A stretch of DNA of 64,000 bases, from the NCBI RefSeq assembly GCF_000814475.1, contig NZ_JSVC01000019.1, positions 238,014 through 302,013 on the forward strand. Reading direction: 5' to 3'. The notes under the pieces were generated by a model. The model saw only the letters and a program-made list of their open reading frames with translations, was not told the DNA's origin and ran no database searches. Within the stretch, counting starts at the first letter, position 1. Each line of letters opens with the position of its first letter. The position numbers were made by a program, and so were the translations under genes. Source of the DNA: Flavihumibacter solisilvae (GTDB lineage: Bacteria > Bacteroidota > Bacteroidia > Chitinophagales > Chitinophagaceae). Positions 53,789 through 62,259 of this stretch are shown piece after piece.

Positions 53789-54776
53789 TGTATATTCCAG
53801 GTTTATATCGGGTTAACTGATGAGGTTGAAGGAACCAGTCGATGGTTTGTTGCAATCCCTCTTCAAAAGAAACAACGGGTTCAAAACCAGTAAGGGATTT
53901 CACCAGGCTGTTATTGCTCCACAATCGCACTACTTCGGACCGTACAGGCCTTATTCTCACCGGGTCTGTAAATAATTCAACATCCGCCTGCATGAGTTTT
54001 GCAACCAGGTGAAAAACATCATGAACGGAGATTTCGAAATTGGAACCAAGGTTGATGGTTTTGCCAATAGTATTCAAAGACTGTGCAATCCTGGTGAAGC
54101 CATTGCAGGTATCGGAAACATAGGTAAAATCGCGTGTGGGACTGGTATCACCCAGGTCGATCTGCTTTCTCCCGCTGGCTATCTGGGTAATAATTGTGGG
54201 AATAACAGCACGCGCACTCTGCCGGGGACCATAAGTGTTGAATGGCCGAACGATGGTGAGTGGCAGGCCGAATGAATTGTAATAACTCATCGCGATGGCA
54301 TCTGCACCGATCTTGCTCGCACTGTAAGGTGACTGTGGTTGGAGTGGATGTTTTTCGTCGATGGGCACATACTGCGCCGAGCCGTACACTTCGCTGGTTG
54401 AAGTATGGATTATCCTGTCACAGCCGTTTTCCAGGGCAGCCTGGCAAATATTCAAAGTGCCGGTTATGTTGGTTTCCACATAGCTTTGCGGGGCTATATA
54501 GGAGTACGGAATAGCGATCAGTGCAGCAAGATGAAAAATAATATCCTGGTCCTTGGTAATTACCCTGCAAAAATGCGGGTCACGAATATCGCCGGAAACG
54601 ATGTTGATTTTTTCAAGACATGCGGTGTGCTCCAACCATCCCCAGTTGTTAAACGAATTATACTGGCTGAGCGCAGTAACGATGGCACCTGCATCAACAA
54701 GCTGCTCTACGAGGTGGGAGCCGATGAATCCATCACCACCAGTTACAAGAATTTTCTTGCCGGATATTTCAATCAT
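53781..54776 (-). CDS. legB: NAD-dependent 4,6-dehydratase (LegB-like)
   Basis: A 331-residue extended SDR. The NAD loop is ILVTGGDGFIGSHLVEQL, the catalytic YxxxK is PYSASKIGAD, and the segments FHLAALIAIPYSYIAPQSY and GPRQSARAVIPTIITQIASG strongly recall LegB. LegB removes water from a nucleotide sugar to give a 4-keto-6-deoxy sugar in legionaminic acid synthesis. No other legionaminic acid genes are visible, so the product here may be another 6-deoxy sugar. It overlaps the GT4 gene by 4 bases and the nucleotidyltransferase gene by 8. Confidence 0.85.
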   Translation of the reverse strand: MIEISGKKILVTGGDGFIGSHLVEQLVDAGAIVTALSQYNSFNNWGWLEHTACLEKINIVSGDIRDPHFCRVITKDQDIIFHLAALIAIPYSYIAPQSYVETNITGTLNICQAALENGCDRIIHTSTSEVYGSAQYVPIDEKHPLQPQSPYSASKIGADAIAMSYYNSFGLPLTIVRPFNTYGPRQSARAVIPTIITQIASGRKQIDLGDTSPTRDFTYVSDTCNGFTRIAQSLNTIGKTINLGSNFEISVHDVFHLVAKLMQADVELFTDPVRIRPVRSEVVRLWSNNSLVKSLTGFEPVVSFEEGLQQTIDWFLQPHQLTRYKPGIYNV

Positions 54777-55723
54777 TGGTTTTTGATTTCAAATTGACGA
54801 ATAGCTTTCTCATATACGCGGATGATGCGTTGAGTGGTTGCGTTAGTTTCGTAAGCCATCACAATAGCATCACGACCATTGGTAGATTCAAAGCGGACTG
54901 CCTCAGACAGGGCAGCAGCGAGGTGTTCCGGTGTTGCCTTTGAAATGAAGCAACCTTTTGTTTTGCTTATTACGGATCTCACATCGCCGACATCTGTAGA
55001 AACAATTGGCCGGTTGCAGGCCATTGCCTCCTTAATAACCTGCGGAGAGCCTTCAGTTCTGCTGCAGAGTAGTAGGGCATCAGCAGCATTGAAAAACAAC
55101 ACTACATCCTCATTGGAAAAATTATTGAACTCTATCAGTTCAAAGGAATCGCCAAGGCGCTTCATGGTTGCAAAAGCCAGCTCCGGACTTTTTACCGGGC
55201 GGTCAAACCGTGAAGCAAACAGGACATATTTTTTTCCCTGTTCAAAATAATAGCGCCCGGAATGTTGCAGCTTCTCCCTTGCCTGTTGTTTAGGTACAGG
55301 TTGAAACACCATGGAATCAACGGCACATGGGATGAGATGGCATTTATCCTTATTTGGCAGGTGGTTTACCAGTGTGGGAGATACGGCAATTGCAGCAGTG
55401 GACAACTTATTCGCCAGCTGGGAAAAAATGCGAACCCGTGGATTGTTGAGATCTGATCCGTAATAGGACACTACCACAGGTAGGCGACGCTGAAAACTGG
55501 CAAGCAGGCCGGAAAGACCGTAGTGACCATGGATCAGGGCATAGGCGCCGTCCTTTACAGTTTGTGTCAACTCAAAATGGTTTTTCAGGTAGCCGGTAAT
55601 GCCCTTTCCCCGAACATGGAAATAATCCACTTCATATCCTCTCTTTTTCAATTCATCTTCCTGTTGGACAATGAACACCGGCACTTTCCTGTTATTCCCG
55701 CTACAGACAAAAAGCACTTTCAT
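54773..55723 (-). CDS. Glycosyltransferase family 4
   Basis: A 316-residue GT-B enzyme. The C-terminal Rossmann domain holds LLCSRTEGSPQVIKEAMACNRPIVSTDVGDV with the conserved E-x7-E. The acceptor domain shows LIHGHYGLSGLLASF, a typical histidine-bearing loop. It transfers a nucleotide-activated sugar, probably to the growing repeat unit. It is 5 bases downstream of the methyltransferase-like gene. Confidence 0.92.
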   Translation of the reverse strand: MKVLFVCSGNNRKVPVFIVQQEDELKKRGYEVDYFHVRGKGITGYLKNHFELTQTVKDGAYALIHGHYGLSGLLASFQRRLPVVVSYYGSDLNNPRVRIFSQLANKLSTAAIAVSPTLVNHLPNKDKCHLIPCAVDSMVFQPVPKQQAREKLQHSGRYYFEQGKKYVLFASRFDRPVKSPELAFATMKRLGDSFELIEFNNFSNEDVVLFFNAADALLLCSRTEGSPQVIKEAMACNRPIVSTDVGDVRSVISKTKGCFISKATPEHLAAALSEAVRFESTNGRDAIVMAYETNATTQRIIRVYEKAIRQFEIKNQ

Positions 55724-55728
55724 TGAGG

Positions 55729-56379
55729 TTAAAATTTTGCAGTATAGATAAGGGTTTGACGGAAGGCAGGTTTCCGAACCAGGTACTTCATCACAAGTTT
55801 TTTAAACCGGCCTGATGACATAGGCTTATGAGTAACAAAGTCGTGGTAAAGCGGGGTATAACCTGCTTTTATAAGAATGCGGTTAAGCGAAAAGGAACTA
55901 AACCAGTAGAATTGTCCGGAAGTTGATTGATTATTGCGCGAGAACGGGACGTTGATTGACATCACATTGGGGACAGTTATTATGATTTCGCAGGCAAGGC
56001 TGCCAAATCGTTCCCTGATGGCAGTGAGCAGCAGTAACGGGCTTTCAGAATGTTCCAGTACGCCATCCACTATAATAATATCCCAGTTGCCGGCCTCGGT
56101 AGCATAATTCAATTTCTCTTCCTGAATTATATCAGTTGTATGAAAAAGCGAGTCAGGATTGTCGATACGATGAAGCTTGTCAGTAAGTTCCTGTAGTTTG
56201 CTGTGCAGCTTGTGATTATTGTTGCTTCCGATATACAACACATTTTTACGGGTTGCGCGCTTACATAAATAGCTGATCCTGTCGACTGGCTTTGCCTTTC
56301 CCGGCATAACGGCCAGGGAAGGCAGATCTGTTACTTCATCATTGCCTGTTAGTGATAGTGAAGAGCCATCTTGTTGCAT
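55729..56379 (-). CDS. Class I SAM-methyltransferase-like protein (paralogue of 41526-42131)
   Basis: A 216-residue protein with NVLYIGSNNNHKL, the block WDIIIVDGVLEHSESPLLLLTAIRE, EIIITVPNVM and YWFSSFSLNRILIKAGYTP. The same order of blocks is in the protein at 41526-42131, at the other side of the polysaccharide cluster. It heads a five-gene minus-strand unit with the GT4, LegB-like, nucleotidyltransferase and SDR genes. A sugar-methylating role is inferred. Confidence 0.7.
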   Translation of the reverse strand: MQQDGSSLSLTGNDEVTDLPSLAVMPGKAKPVDRISYLCKRATRKNVLYIGSNNNHKLHSKLQELTDKLHRIDNPDSLFHTTDIIQEEKLNYATEAGNWDIIIVDGVLEHSESPLLLLTAIRERFGSLACEIIITVPNVMSINVPFSRNNQSTSGQFYWFSSFSLNRILIKAGYTPLYHDFVTHKPMSSGRFKKLVMKYLVRKPAFRQTLIYTAKF

Positions 56380-56568
56380 GAAGGAAGTTTTGGTGCTGTT
56401 CTGGTCTGATGCAAATTAGACGGTTTAACAGCTTAGGTATGTTATCTCTGCATTATGTAATTATGAAAACAACATATCCTTCCTGAGCAGGCCAGGCCTC
56501 AGTTATTTACAATTTGTTAATATGTAACACTAATAAATAATTACACTTTGCGGTTTTTTACTGATTAA

Positions 56569-57267
56569 ATGAAAAAGCCGGATTACGCTTCCATCTATCT
56601 TCCATGCACCCGCGAAAACATGTTGATTCACTATCCTGGATTGAAGGAGTCACCGGGTGAAAGATTTGTCGTGATACCCGCATTTGACAAAGGCGACTTT
56701 GATTTAGGAATCCCAATTCATCTACCCATGGAATGGCAATCCATTGGCCAGATCAGGTTGTTGCGTTTTGGAGATTTACATGAAGAAGAGATGGACAAAT
56801 TAGTTGAACAGTACTATTGGAAGCTGGTAAGCAAAGCAATCGCAATCTTATGGTATGATGAGGCGTTTTTGCTGGCTAAGGAAATGATGGTTAATGTTAT
56901 CAGGCAGTCAAATAATTTTGAAAAGGCGAGCCTGGATCCACAGGCGAGGATCTTCCGGTTTTATTATTCAGGCGAGATGCCCGGTTGTGAAAATGTTGAA
57001 GCCTTTCACATAAAGCTAAAGGATCACCCTGATAATGATTCCAATTGGTCTGACCGGAAATGTCTCCATGAGGTTGCAGCAATCTTTAGTGGAATGATTC
57101 TGGAGACAATGAGTTCGCGTAAGCATGTTGACCTGCAGGCGATTGATCTTGTCCAGGTACCGTTGAAAAGATCATTGATCAACTTTAACCAGTTTATCCA
57201 GGCAATGAACAAGTATAATCGTCCTGCTAATTACATTACAACGTTGAAAAGAGTAAGATCTCGTTAA
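56569..57267 (+). CDS. Hypothetical protein
   Basis: A 232-residue soluble protein of no family that I recognise. It starts MKKPDYASIYLPC, has a central helix-rich area (MDKLVEQYYWKLVSKAIAILWYDEAFLLAKEMM) and ends basic (TTLKRVRSR). The gene is divergent from the polysaccharide unit and converges on the next gene with a 7-base gap. Confidence 0.6.
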   Translation: MKKPDYASIYLPCTRENMLIHYPGLKESPGERFVVIPAFDKGDFDLGIPIHLPMEWQSIGQIRLLRFGDLHEEEMDKLVEQYYWKLVSKAIAILWYDEAFLLAKEMMVNVIRQSNNFEKASLDPQARIFRFYYSGEMPGCENVEAFHIKLKDHPDNDSNWSDRKCLHEVAAIFSGMILETMSSRKHVDLQAIDLVQVPLKRSLINFNQFIQAMNKYNRPANYITTLKRVRSR

Positions 57268-57274
57268 CGAAACA

Positions 57275-57616
57275 TTATTCATTGAAAAATTCTTTCAATG
57301 CAACTGGTGCCCAGGTTTCGGTGGGTTCTATAAGCGGGCAGGAATGGTCTTTAATATTCTGAATAAACTCCCAGGCATTCCTCACACTGAACTTTGCCTC
57401 GAGGTGTATTGCCGCCTGTGTTTTCTTTTCCTTTGCAAGAATGCGACCATCAAGCGCATAAAGTGTATGATTGAAATATTTGGCCTTTACTTTTCCTTCC
57501 TTGTTAAAAACACAGTGCCCGAGTAAAATACCGATCAAGGTGCCGTCAGGCATGGCGAGGGTATTGTTAGAGATCATACCTGCCGGGATATGGTCCTGTT
57601 GACTGAGGATGGTCAT
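57275..57616 (-). CDS. Hypothetical protein
   Basis: About 113 residues. The ATG at 57616 (MTILSQQDHIPAG) is chosen; a longer frame to 57712 has an unlikely extension. It has a beta-rich core (GTLIGILLGHCVFNKEGKVKAKYFN, LYALDGRILAKE) and an end with a tryptophan-helix. I do not recognise the family. It follows the SRPBCC gene on the same strand after 98 bases. Confidence 0.5.
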   Translation of the reverse strand: MTILSQQDHIPAGMISNNTLAMPDGTLIGILLGHCVFNKEGKVKAKYFNHTLYALDGRILAKEKKTQAAIHLEAKFSVRNAWEFIQNIKDHSCPLIEPTETWAPVALKEFFNE

Positions 57617-57713
57617 TGTTTTATTTACAATTTCGCATACTAATATGACGTGAACGTTAACAATGCAAGTAGTAGTTAAATGCTTCAACGGATAAACAGC
57701 TAGAGCACACAAT

Positions 57714-58265
57714 TCAGACTTCCAGGTTCGACTTTAGGTTCGCGAGACTCACTTCAAGATCCCGGCTAAGGGTTTTTTCTATCAGCTTTAATAGCAATAG
57801 AATGTTCGCGGGATATTTCAACTCACTTGAAAAGGTCCATTTTACTATCGTCGTTCCGGATGTATCCGGCGGCGTATCAAAAGACCCGGTTTCCAGTAAA
57901 GATTTTGCAACGCCTTTAAACGGACGACTGAAACGTACTTCTGTTTTAATAGAACTATCGGTTACAATACTTTTAATCTCTTGCTCTCCTGCGCCGGCCT
58001 TATTGTAACCGTCCCACCTATAGATAAAGCCTTCACTCCCGTCAACACCGGTAAAATGCTTCTTCATGGCAGGATCGATCATCACCCATTTGTTGTAGTT
58101 ATCCTGGTTCTTTAGTAACCGCAGGTATTGAAACACCTCTCCGACCGGCCGGGAAATCAATACTGACCGTTCAATCGAATAGTTGCGCCTGGTGAATAGC
58201 GCAATAAGAAATAGCAGTGCAATAGCAGAAACTACTATTACTGCTACGATTAATGTAACATTCAT
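57714..58265 (-). CDS. SRPBCC family protein with N-terminal membrane helix
   Basis: A 183-residue protein: an N-terminal helix (LIVAVIVVSAIALLFLIALF) anchors a START-like domain (YSIERSVLISRPVGEVFQYLRLLKNQ, TIVKWTFSSELKYPANILLLL). The ligand is unknown. It is the third gene of a unit with DUF998 and VOC proteins. Confidence 0.85.
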   Translation of the reverse strand: MNVTLIVAVIVVSAIALLFLIALFTRRNYSIERSVLISRPVGEVFQYLRLLKNQDNYNKWVMIDPAMKKHFTGVDGSEGFIYRWDGYNKAGAGEQEIKSIVTDSSIKTEVRFSRPFKGVAKSLLETGSFDTPPDTSGTTIVKWTFSSELKYPANILLLLKLIEKTLSRDLEVSLANLKSNLEV

Positions 58266-58270
58266 AACTT

Positions 58271-58948
58271 TTAGATTTTAACGCGTGAATAAGATTCTTT
58301 CCGCATGAAAATGCGTACAACTGCTGAAGCCGTTAGCACAAGCCAGGCGCAGTAGATCAATACAGCCAACCGGTTAAACCAACCGATACTGGTTACATCA
58401 GAAAACCCACCCTGGTTCCAGCTCATCATGATAAATGTGGAAGCAATCATCATTACCAGGCTTAACCAGGTGAAATGTGCAAACCAGGTAACCAGTTTCC
58501 ATTCGTTATTCCAGCCAGGATTTAACCTGAGACTGTAGCTTATCAACAATCCGGCGATCGCCTGTCCGGGAAGGCCTATCATTGCTGAGAGGCCATGAAG
58601 GCTGCCATGCGCCGTAGGCGTTACCGGGGTTGCGTATGGTGAGTCAATCACGAAAACAGCACCTAAAATCAATGCACAACCGGCAACATATAATAGCATC
58701 ACCCCAACCCGACCTGACCGGGTAACCACTTGTGACCTGATCGACACCCCCAATGCATAACAACTTAAGGCCCATAAATCAAAGGAAAGCTGCATAACCC
58801 AGCCATACTCCCCGATAGCATATTCACTCAGCATGTGTCCGGCGGGTTCCAGGTCGGTCTTAAGTGCATGCAACAAGGTCATCAGTAATAGTGACACAAT
58901 AGCAGCGCTGATCGAGATCCTCGCAAAAACGATATTATCCCTACGCAT
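58271..58948 (-). CDS. DUF998 membrane protein
   Basis: A 225-residue inner-membrane protein with six helices. The LEPAGHMLSEYAIGEYGWVMQ motif in the first loop and the HGSLHGLSAMIGLPGQAIAG segment match DUF998. The function is unknown. It lies 5 bases upstream of the SRPBCC gene and 16 bases downstream of the VOC gene, so the three form an operon. Confidence 0.88.
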   Translation of the reverse strand: MRRDNIVFARISISAAIVSLLLMTLLHALKTDLEPAGHMLSEYAIGEYGWVMQLSFDLWALSCYALGVSIRSQVVTRSGRVGVMLLYVAGCALILGAVFVIDSPYATPVTPTAHGSLHGLSAMIGLPGQAIAGLLISYSLRLNPGWNNEWKLVTWFAHFTWLSLVMMIASTFIMMSWNQGGFSDVTSIGWFNRLAVLIYCAWLVLTASAVVRIFMRKESYSRVKI

Positions 58949-58964
58949 ATAATTACAGTATTAC

Positions 58965-59390
58965 TTATTGAATCTTGTGATAGTTGATCATCCATTGAAT
59001 GCCAAAGCGGTCAATACACATCCCGAAATAGTCGCCCCAAAAAGTCTTGTTCATGGGCATTTCTATAACGCCATCTGCAGACAACTCCGAAAATAATTTA
59101 TCCGCTTCCTTTTCCCCGGAAGCCTGCAGGCAGATATGATAGTTATTGCCAAACGCAACAGTTTCGCTGCTGTCGGATATCACGTCTGATGCCATGAGGG
59201 TGAAACTATCAGTGATCCGAAGGGAAATATGGATCATTTTCATCCTGTTTTCAGGACTCATCTTTTCACTACCGGGCATATCCTTGTAACGCCGGACTGA
59301 ATTGAACTCACCGCCAAATACTTCCTTATAAAAGTTCATTGCCTTTTCGCTGTTTCCATTGAAGTGCAAATAAATTTCAACGCTTTGCAT
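58965..59390 (-). CDS. PhnB-like VOC family protein
   Basis: A 141-residue protein of the PhnB/3-demethylubiquinone methyltransferase-like VOC group: VEIYLHFNGNSEKAMNFYKEVFGGEF at the start, and MNKTFWGDYFGMCIDRFGIQWMINYH at the end. The reaction is unknown. It is the first gene of the VOC-DUF998-SRPBCC unit, divergent from the GlxA-type regulator (132 bases between starts), which probably controls it. Confidence 0.88.
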   Translation of the reverse strand: MQSVEIYLHFNGNSEKAMNFYKEVFGGEFNSVRRYKDMPGSEKMSPENRMKMIHISLRITDSFTLMASDVISDSSETVAFGNNYHICLQASGEKEADKLFSELSADGVIEMPMNKTFWGDYFGMCIDRFGIQWMINYHKIQ

Positions 59391-59497
59391 AACAGGTTGT
59401 TTTTGAATTTTACCCTACAAATGTAGATGGGATACGCATAGTTCATACCGTGTAAATACGACATTCTAAGGAGGGCAAATGCGACACTAATTATGAA

Positions 59498-59505
59498 TAC
59501 ATTTG
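59498..59505 (+). promoter_or_regulatory. -7 promoter box of the GlxA-type regulator
   Basis: TACATTTG matches TAnnTTTG. It lies over the codons that follow the ATG at 59493, which argues that translation begins at 59523, 17 bases downstream of the box. Confidence 0.45.
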
Positions 59506-59522
59506 CCCTGAATCCTTCTACC

Positions 59523-60506
59523 ATGTCAACCGACACAAAACACATTTCCATCCTCGCACTTAAGAATGCCAACATCGCATCAATTGCAGATGCCAGGATG
59601 GTATTTCTGAAGGCGAATGAAATCCTGAAAGCATCAAAGCAGAAGAAGATGTTTGAGGTAAAAATCATTGGCACTAACCCGGAAACATACCTGTCTGACA
59701 ATCTCTTCATGATCAAACCAGATGCGATCACCAGCCAGGTCAAAAAGACAGACCTGATTATTATCCCGGCATTAAACGGCGATATGATGACGGCAACCCA
59801 TAACAACAGGTTTTATGTAGACTGGATCATCCGTCAGTATAAACGAAACGCAGAGATAGCATCATTATGTACCGGGGCATTTATGCTAGCATTTTCAGGT
59901 TTGCTCCGGGACAAGAAATGCACAACACACTGGCAGTATGCGAATGAATTCCGCCATTTCTACCCCGACGTGGAACTGATAGACGAAAAAATCATTGTCG
60001 AGCACAACGGTCTATATTCCAGCGGCGGAAGCAATGCATACTGGAATCTCCTGCTGTTCCTGGTCGAGAAATTTGTAAACCGGGAAACAGCCATCCAGAT
60101 CGCCAAGTATTTTGTAGTGAACCTTGACAAAGTACAGCAGACACCTTTCATCATTTTCAACGGTCTCAAGGACCACCATGATGCAGAAGTGCTGAAGGCC
60201 CAGGAATACATCGAACAAAATTACCCGCGCAAGATCACCGTTGATGAACTTGCTACAAGTTTACACCTGACCCGGAGAAGTTTTGAACGCAGGTTTAAAA
60301 AGGTTACGCACTGTTCAGTGATTGAATACCTGCAAAAAGTCAGGATTGAAGCAAGTAAAAAAGAACTGGAAGCCGGTCGAAAACCGATTGATGAAATACT
60401 ACTCGAAGTCGGATATTCCGACCCACAGGCGTTCAGGGAAATCTTTAAGCGAATAACCGGAACAACCCCGATTGAATATAAAAACAAGTACACGAAGCCG
60501 CAATAA
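59523..60506 (+). CDS. GlxA-type regulator (DJ-1/PfpI domain plus AraC HTH)
   Basis: About 327 residues. The N-terminal DJ-1/PfpI-like domain includes the cysteine elbow AEIASLCTGAFMLAFSG. The C-terminal AraC domain has LATSLHLTRRSFERRFKKVTH and EVGYSDPQAFREIFKRITGTTPIEY. The start is at 59523 on the grounds of the promoter box, with 59493 as an alternative. It probably controls the divergent VOC-DUF998-SRPBCC operon. Confidence 0.9.
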   Translation: MSTDTKHISILALKNANIASIADARMVFLKANEILKASKQKKMFEVKIIGTNPETYLSDNLFMIKPDAITSQVKKTDLIIIPALNGDMMTATHNNRFYVDWIIRQYKRNAEIASLCTGAFMLAFSGLLRDKKCTTHWQYANEFRHFYPDVELIDEKIIVEHNGLYSSGGSNAYWNLLLFLVEKFVNRETAIQIAKYFVVNLDKVQQTPFIIFNGLKDHHDAEVLKAQEYIEQNYPRKITVDELATSLHLTRRSFERRFKKVTHCSVIEYLQKVRIEASKKELEAGRKPIDEILLEVGYSDPQAFREIFKRITGTTPIEYKNKYTKPQ

Positions 60507-60528
60507 GCCCGTCACGTTGAAATAGGTT

Positions 60529-60536
60529 TATCTTTG
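60529..60536 (+). promoter_or_regulatory. -7 promoter box of the HAD phosphatase gene
   Basis: TATCTTTG fits TAnnTTTG and lies 21 bases before the ATG at 60558, between two same-strand genes. Confidence 0.5.
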
Positions 60537-60557
60537 AATGGTGCCAAATGATACATT

Positions 60558-61334
60558 ATGAAACATGGTCTTTTGATCGATATGGATGGAGTTATTTACA
60601 GCGGTGAGACGCTGATTGAAGGTGCTGACAGGTTTATTGCCAACCTACTGAAGCATGAAATACCATTTACCTTCATGACCAATAACAGCCAACGCACACG
60701 ACTGGAGGCAGTTCGTAAGTTAAAAAACTTTGGCATCGACGTTACCGAAGATCACATTTATACCAGTGCTATGGCCACAGGTAAGTTCCTGGGCGACCAG
60801 GGCACCAACGGCACGGCTTATGTATTGGGAGAAGGAGGTCTATTGACTTCCCTGCATGAAAACGGTCTGACCCTTGTCGATACAGATCCGGAATTCGTAG
60901 TGCTGGGCGAAGGACGAAATTTTACCCTGGACATGGTTCAAAGGGCGGTGGATATGATTCTGGCAGGCGCCAAATTTATCACGACCAACAGGGACCCTTC
61001 CCCGAAAAAACCCGGCTGGAATAACCTGGGGATAGCAGCCACTACTGCTATGATAGAAGAGGCAACCGGCATAAAAGCCTTTGTAATCGGTAAGCCTAAC
61101 CCGGTAATGATGCGCTCTGCAAGAAAATACCTGGGATTGGAAACTGCAGAGACCACGGTTGTCGGCGATACTATGGAAACCGACATCCAGGGCGGCATTC
61201 AGATGGGTTATAAAACAATTTTAGTACTGTCGGGGATCGCACAAAAAGAACACCTGGGGCGATATGCCTTTAAACCCGACATGATCATAAGCTCAGTAGA
61301 TCAAATTGATTTGCCCCTGAAGTGGTGGCAATAA
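60558..61334 (+). CDS. HAD-IIA family sugar/nucleotide phosphatase (NagD-like)
   Basis: A 258-residue cytoplasmic hydrolase of the HAD-IIA group. The nucleophile motif is LLIDMDGVIYSG, the threonine motif TFMTNNSQRT, the lysine motif VIGKPNPVMM, and the acidic motif VVGDTMETDIQGG. Related enzymes act on UMP, glycerol phosphate or sugar phosphates. The cap domain has the usual length. Confidence 0.93.
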   Translation: MKHGLLIDMDGVIYSGETLIEGADRFIANLLKHEIPFTFMTNNSQRTRLEAVRKLKNFGIDVTEDHIYTSAMATGKFLGDQGTNGTAYVLGEGGLLTSLHENGLTLVDTDPEFVVLGEGRNFTLDMVQRAVDMILAGAKFITTNRDPSPKKPGWNNLGIAATTAMIEEATGIKAFVIGKPNPVMMRSARKYLGLETAETTVVGDTMETDIQGGIQMGYKTILVLSGIAQKEHLGRYAFKPDMIISSVDQIDLPLKWWQ

Positions 61335-61359
61335 AATTGGAGGCATTTTTTACAAGAAA

Positions 61360-61413
61360 GCAACCTGGCCCTTCAAGACCTTCGTTTGTCCGTGGTCCAG
61401 AGGGTCAGGTTGC
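61360..61413. repeat. Imperfect inverted repeat between convergent genes
   Basis: GCAACCTGgCCC and GGGtCAGGTTGC face each other with a 30-base spacer. The stem is 12 bp with one mismatch. It may be a bidirectional terminator, but no U-tract is present. Confidence 0.4.
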
Positions 61414-61446
61414 ATTTAAAATTGATCATACCGCCGAAATCTCACC

Positions 61447-62229
61447 CTACATCGTCATTCCTCCATCAACCGCAATTGCCTGTCCGGTTATGTGCGGAGA
61501 AGAGGCAATGAATAAAACAGCCTGGGCTATATCTTCAGGGCTTTGATCCACACCCTGGGGTATCAATGTACGTTTATTCCTCTCCCACGATTCAGCCTCG
61601 GTCTCACCAGGCTGTTTCCATCGATCTGCTATTCCCCCATTACCCCGCCACATACCAGTGCCGATAATTCCAGGACAAATTGCATTTACGGTAATGCCTG
61701 TATTTGCTACTTCTTTTGCAATACTGTTTGTAAACCCAATTACTGCAAACTTGGAAGCCACGTAGTGCGACAAATATGCCATTCCCATTTTTCCTGCAAT
61801 TGAAGCAGTATTAATGATGGCTCCATTTTTCCGTGGTTTCATCACTTCGAGTTCAACTTTAGTGCAAATGAAAACTCCTTTTGCATTTATACTTAAAACC
61901 CTGTCCCATTCATGTGTATCTATTTCCTCAATACCGCCAATACCTACAACACCTGCATTGTTAACGGCGACATCAAGGCTGCCGAACTTTTTAATTGCGG
62001 TTGCTACTACGGATTTCATTGATTCATACTCGGTCACGTTGGCTGCTATGGATAATACCTCAACTCCCATGGCGCTCAGTTCGGCACTGGTTTCTCCCAG
62101 GATTTCTGTCTTTATGTCAATCAATACAATGTTTGCACCTTCCTTTGCAAAAGCCAGGGCTATTGCCTTTCCAATACCACCACCGGCCCCGGTGACAAGA
62201 ACTGTTTTGTTTTTAAATGTGTGTGCCAT
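61447..62229 (-). CDS. SDR family oxidoreductase
   Basis: A 260-residue short-chain dehydrogenase. The cofactor loop is VTGAGGGIGKAIALAFA, the NNAG motif is VNNAGVVG, the catalytic pair is in SHYVASKFA, and INTASIAGK provides the serine. Residues LIDIK after the second strand suggest NAD over NADP. The substrate is unknown. It lies 30 bases downstream of an aldehyde dehydrogenase gene, so both may serve one alcohol-to-acid route. Confidence 0.9.
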   Translation of the reverse strand: MAHTFKNKTVLVTGAGGGIGKAIALAFAKEGANIVLIDIKTEILGETSAELSAMGVEVLSIAANVTEYESMKSVVATAIKKFGSLDVAVNNAGVVGIGGIEEIDTHEWDRVLSINAKGVFICTKVELEVMKPRKNGAIINTASIAGKMGMAYLSHYVASKFAVIGFTNSIAKEVANTGITVNAICPGIIGTGMWRGNGGIADRWKQPGETEAESWERNKRTLIPQGVDQSPEDIAQAVLFIASSPHITGQAIAVDGGMTM

Positions 62230-62259
62230 ATTACTACTTTTACTCTATAATTAGTTGAT

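Noticed and set aside
61322..61546. Plus-strand frame of 74 codons after the HAD gene
   Set aside because: It overlaps the HAD end and the SDR gene in antisense and covers the inverted repeat; no support as a gene.
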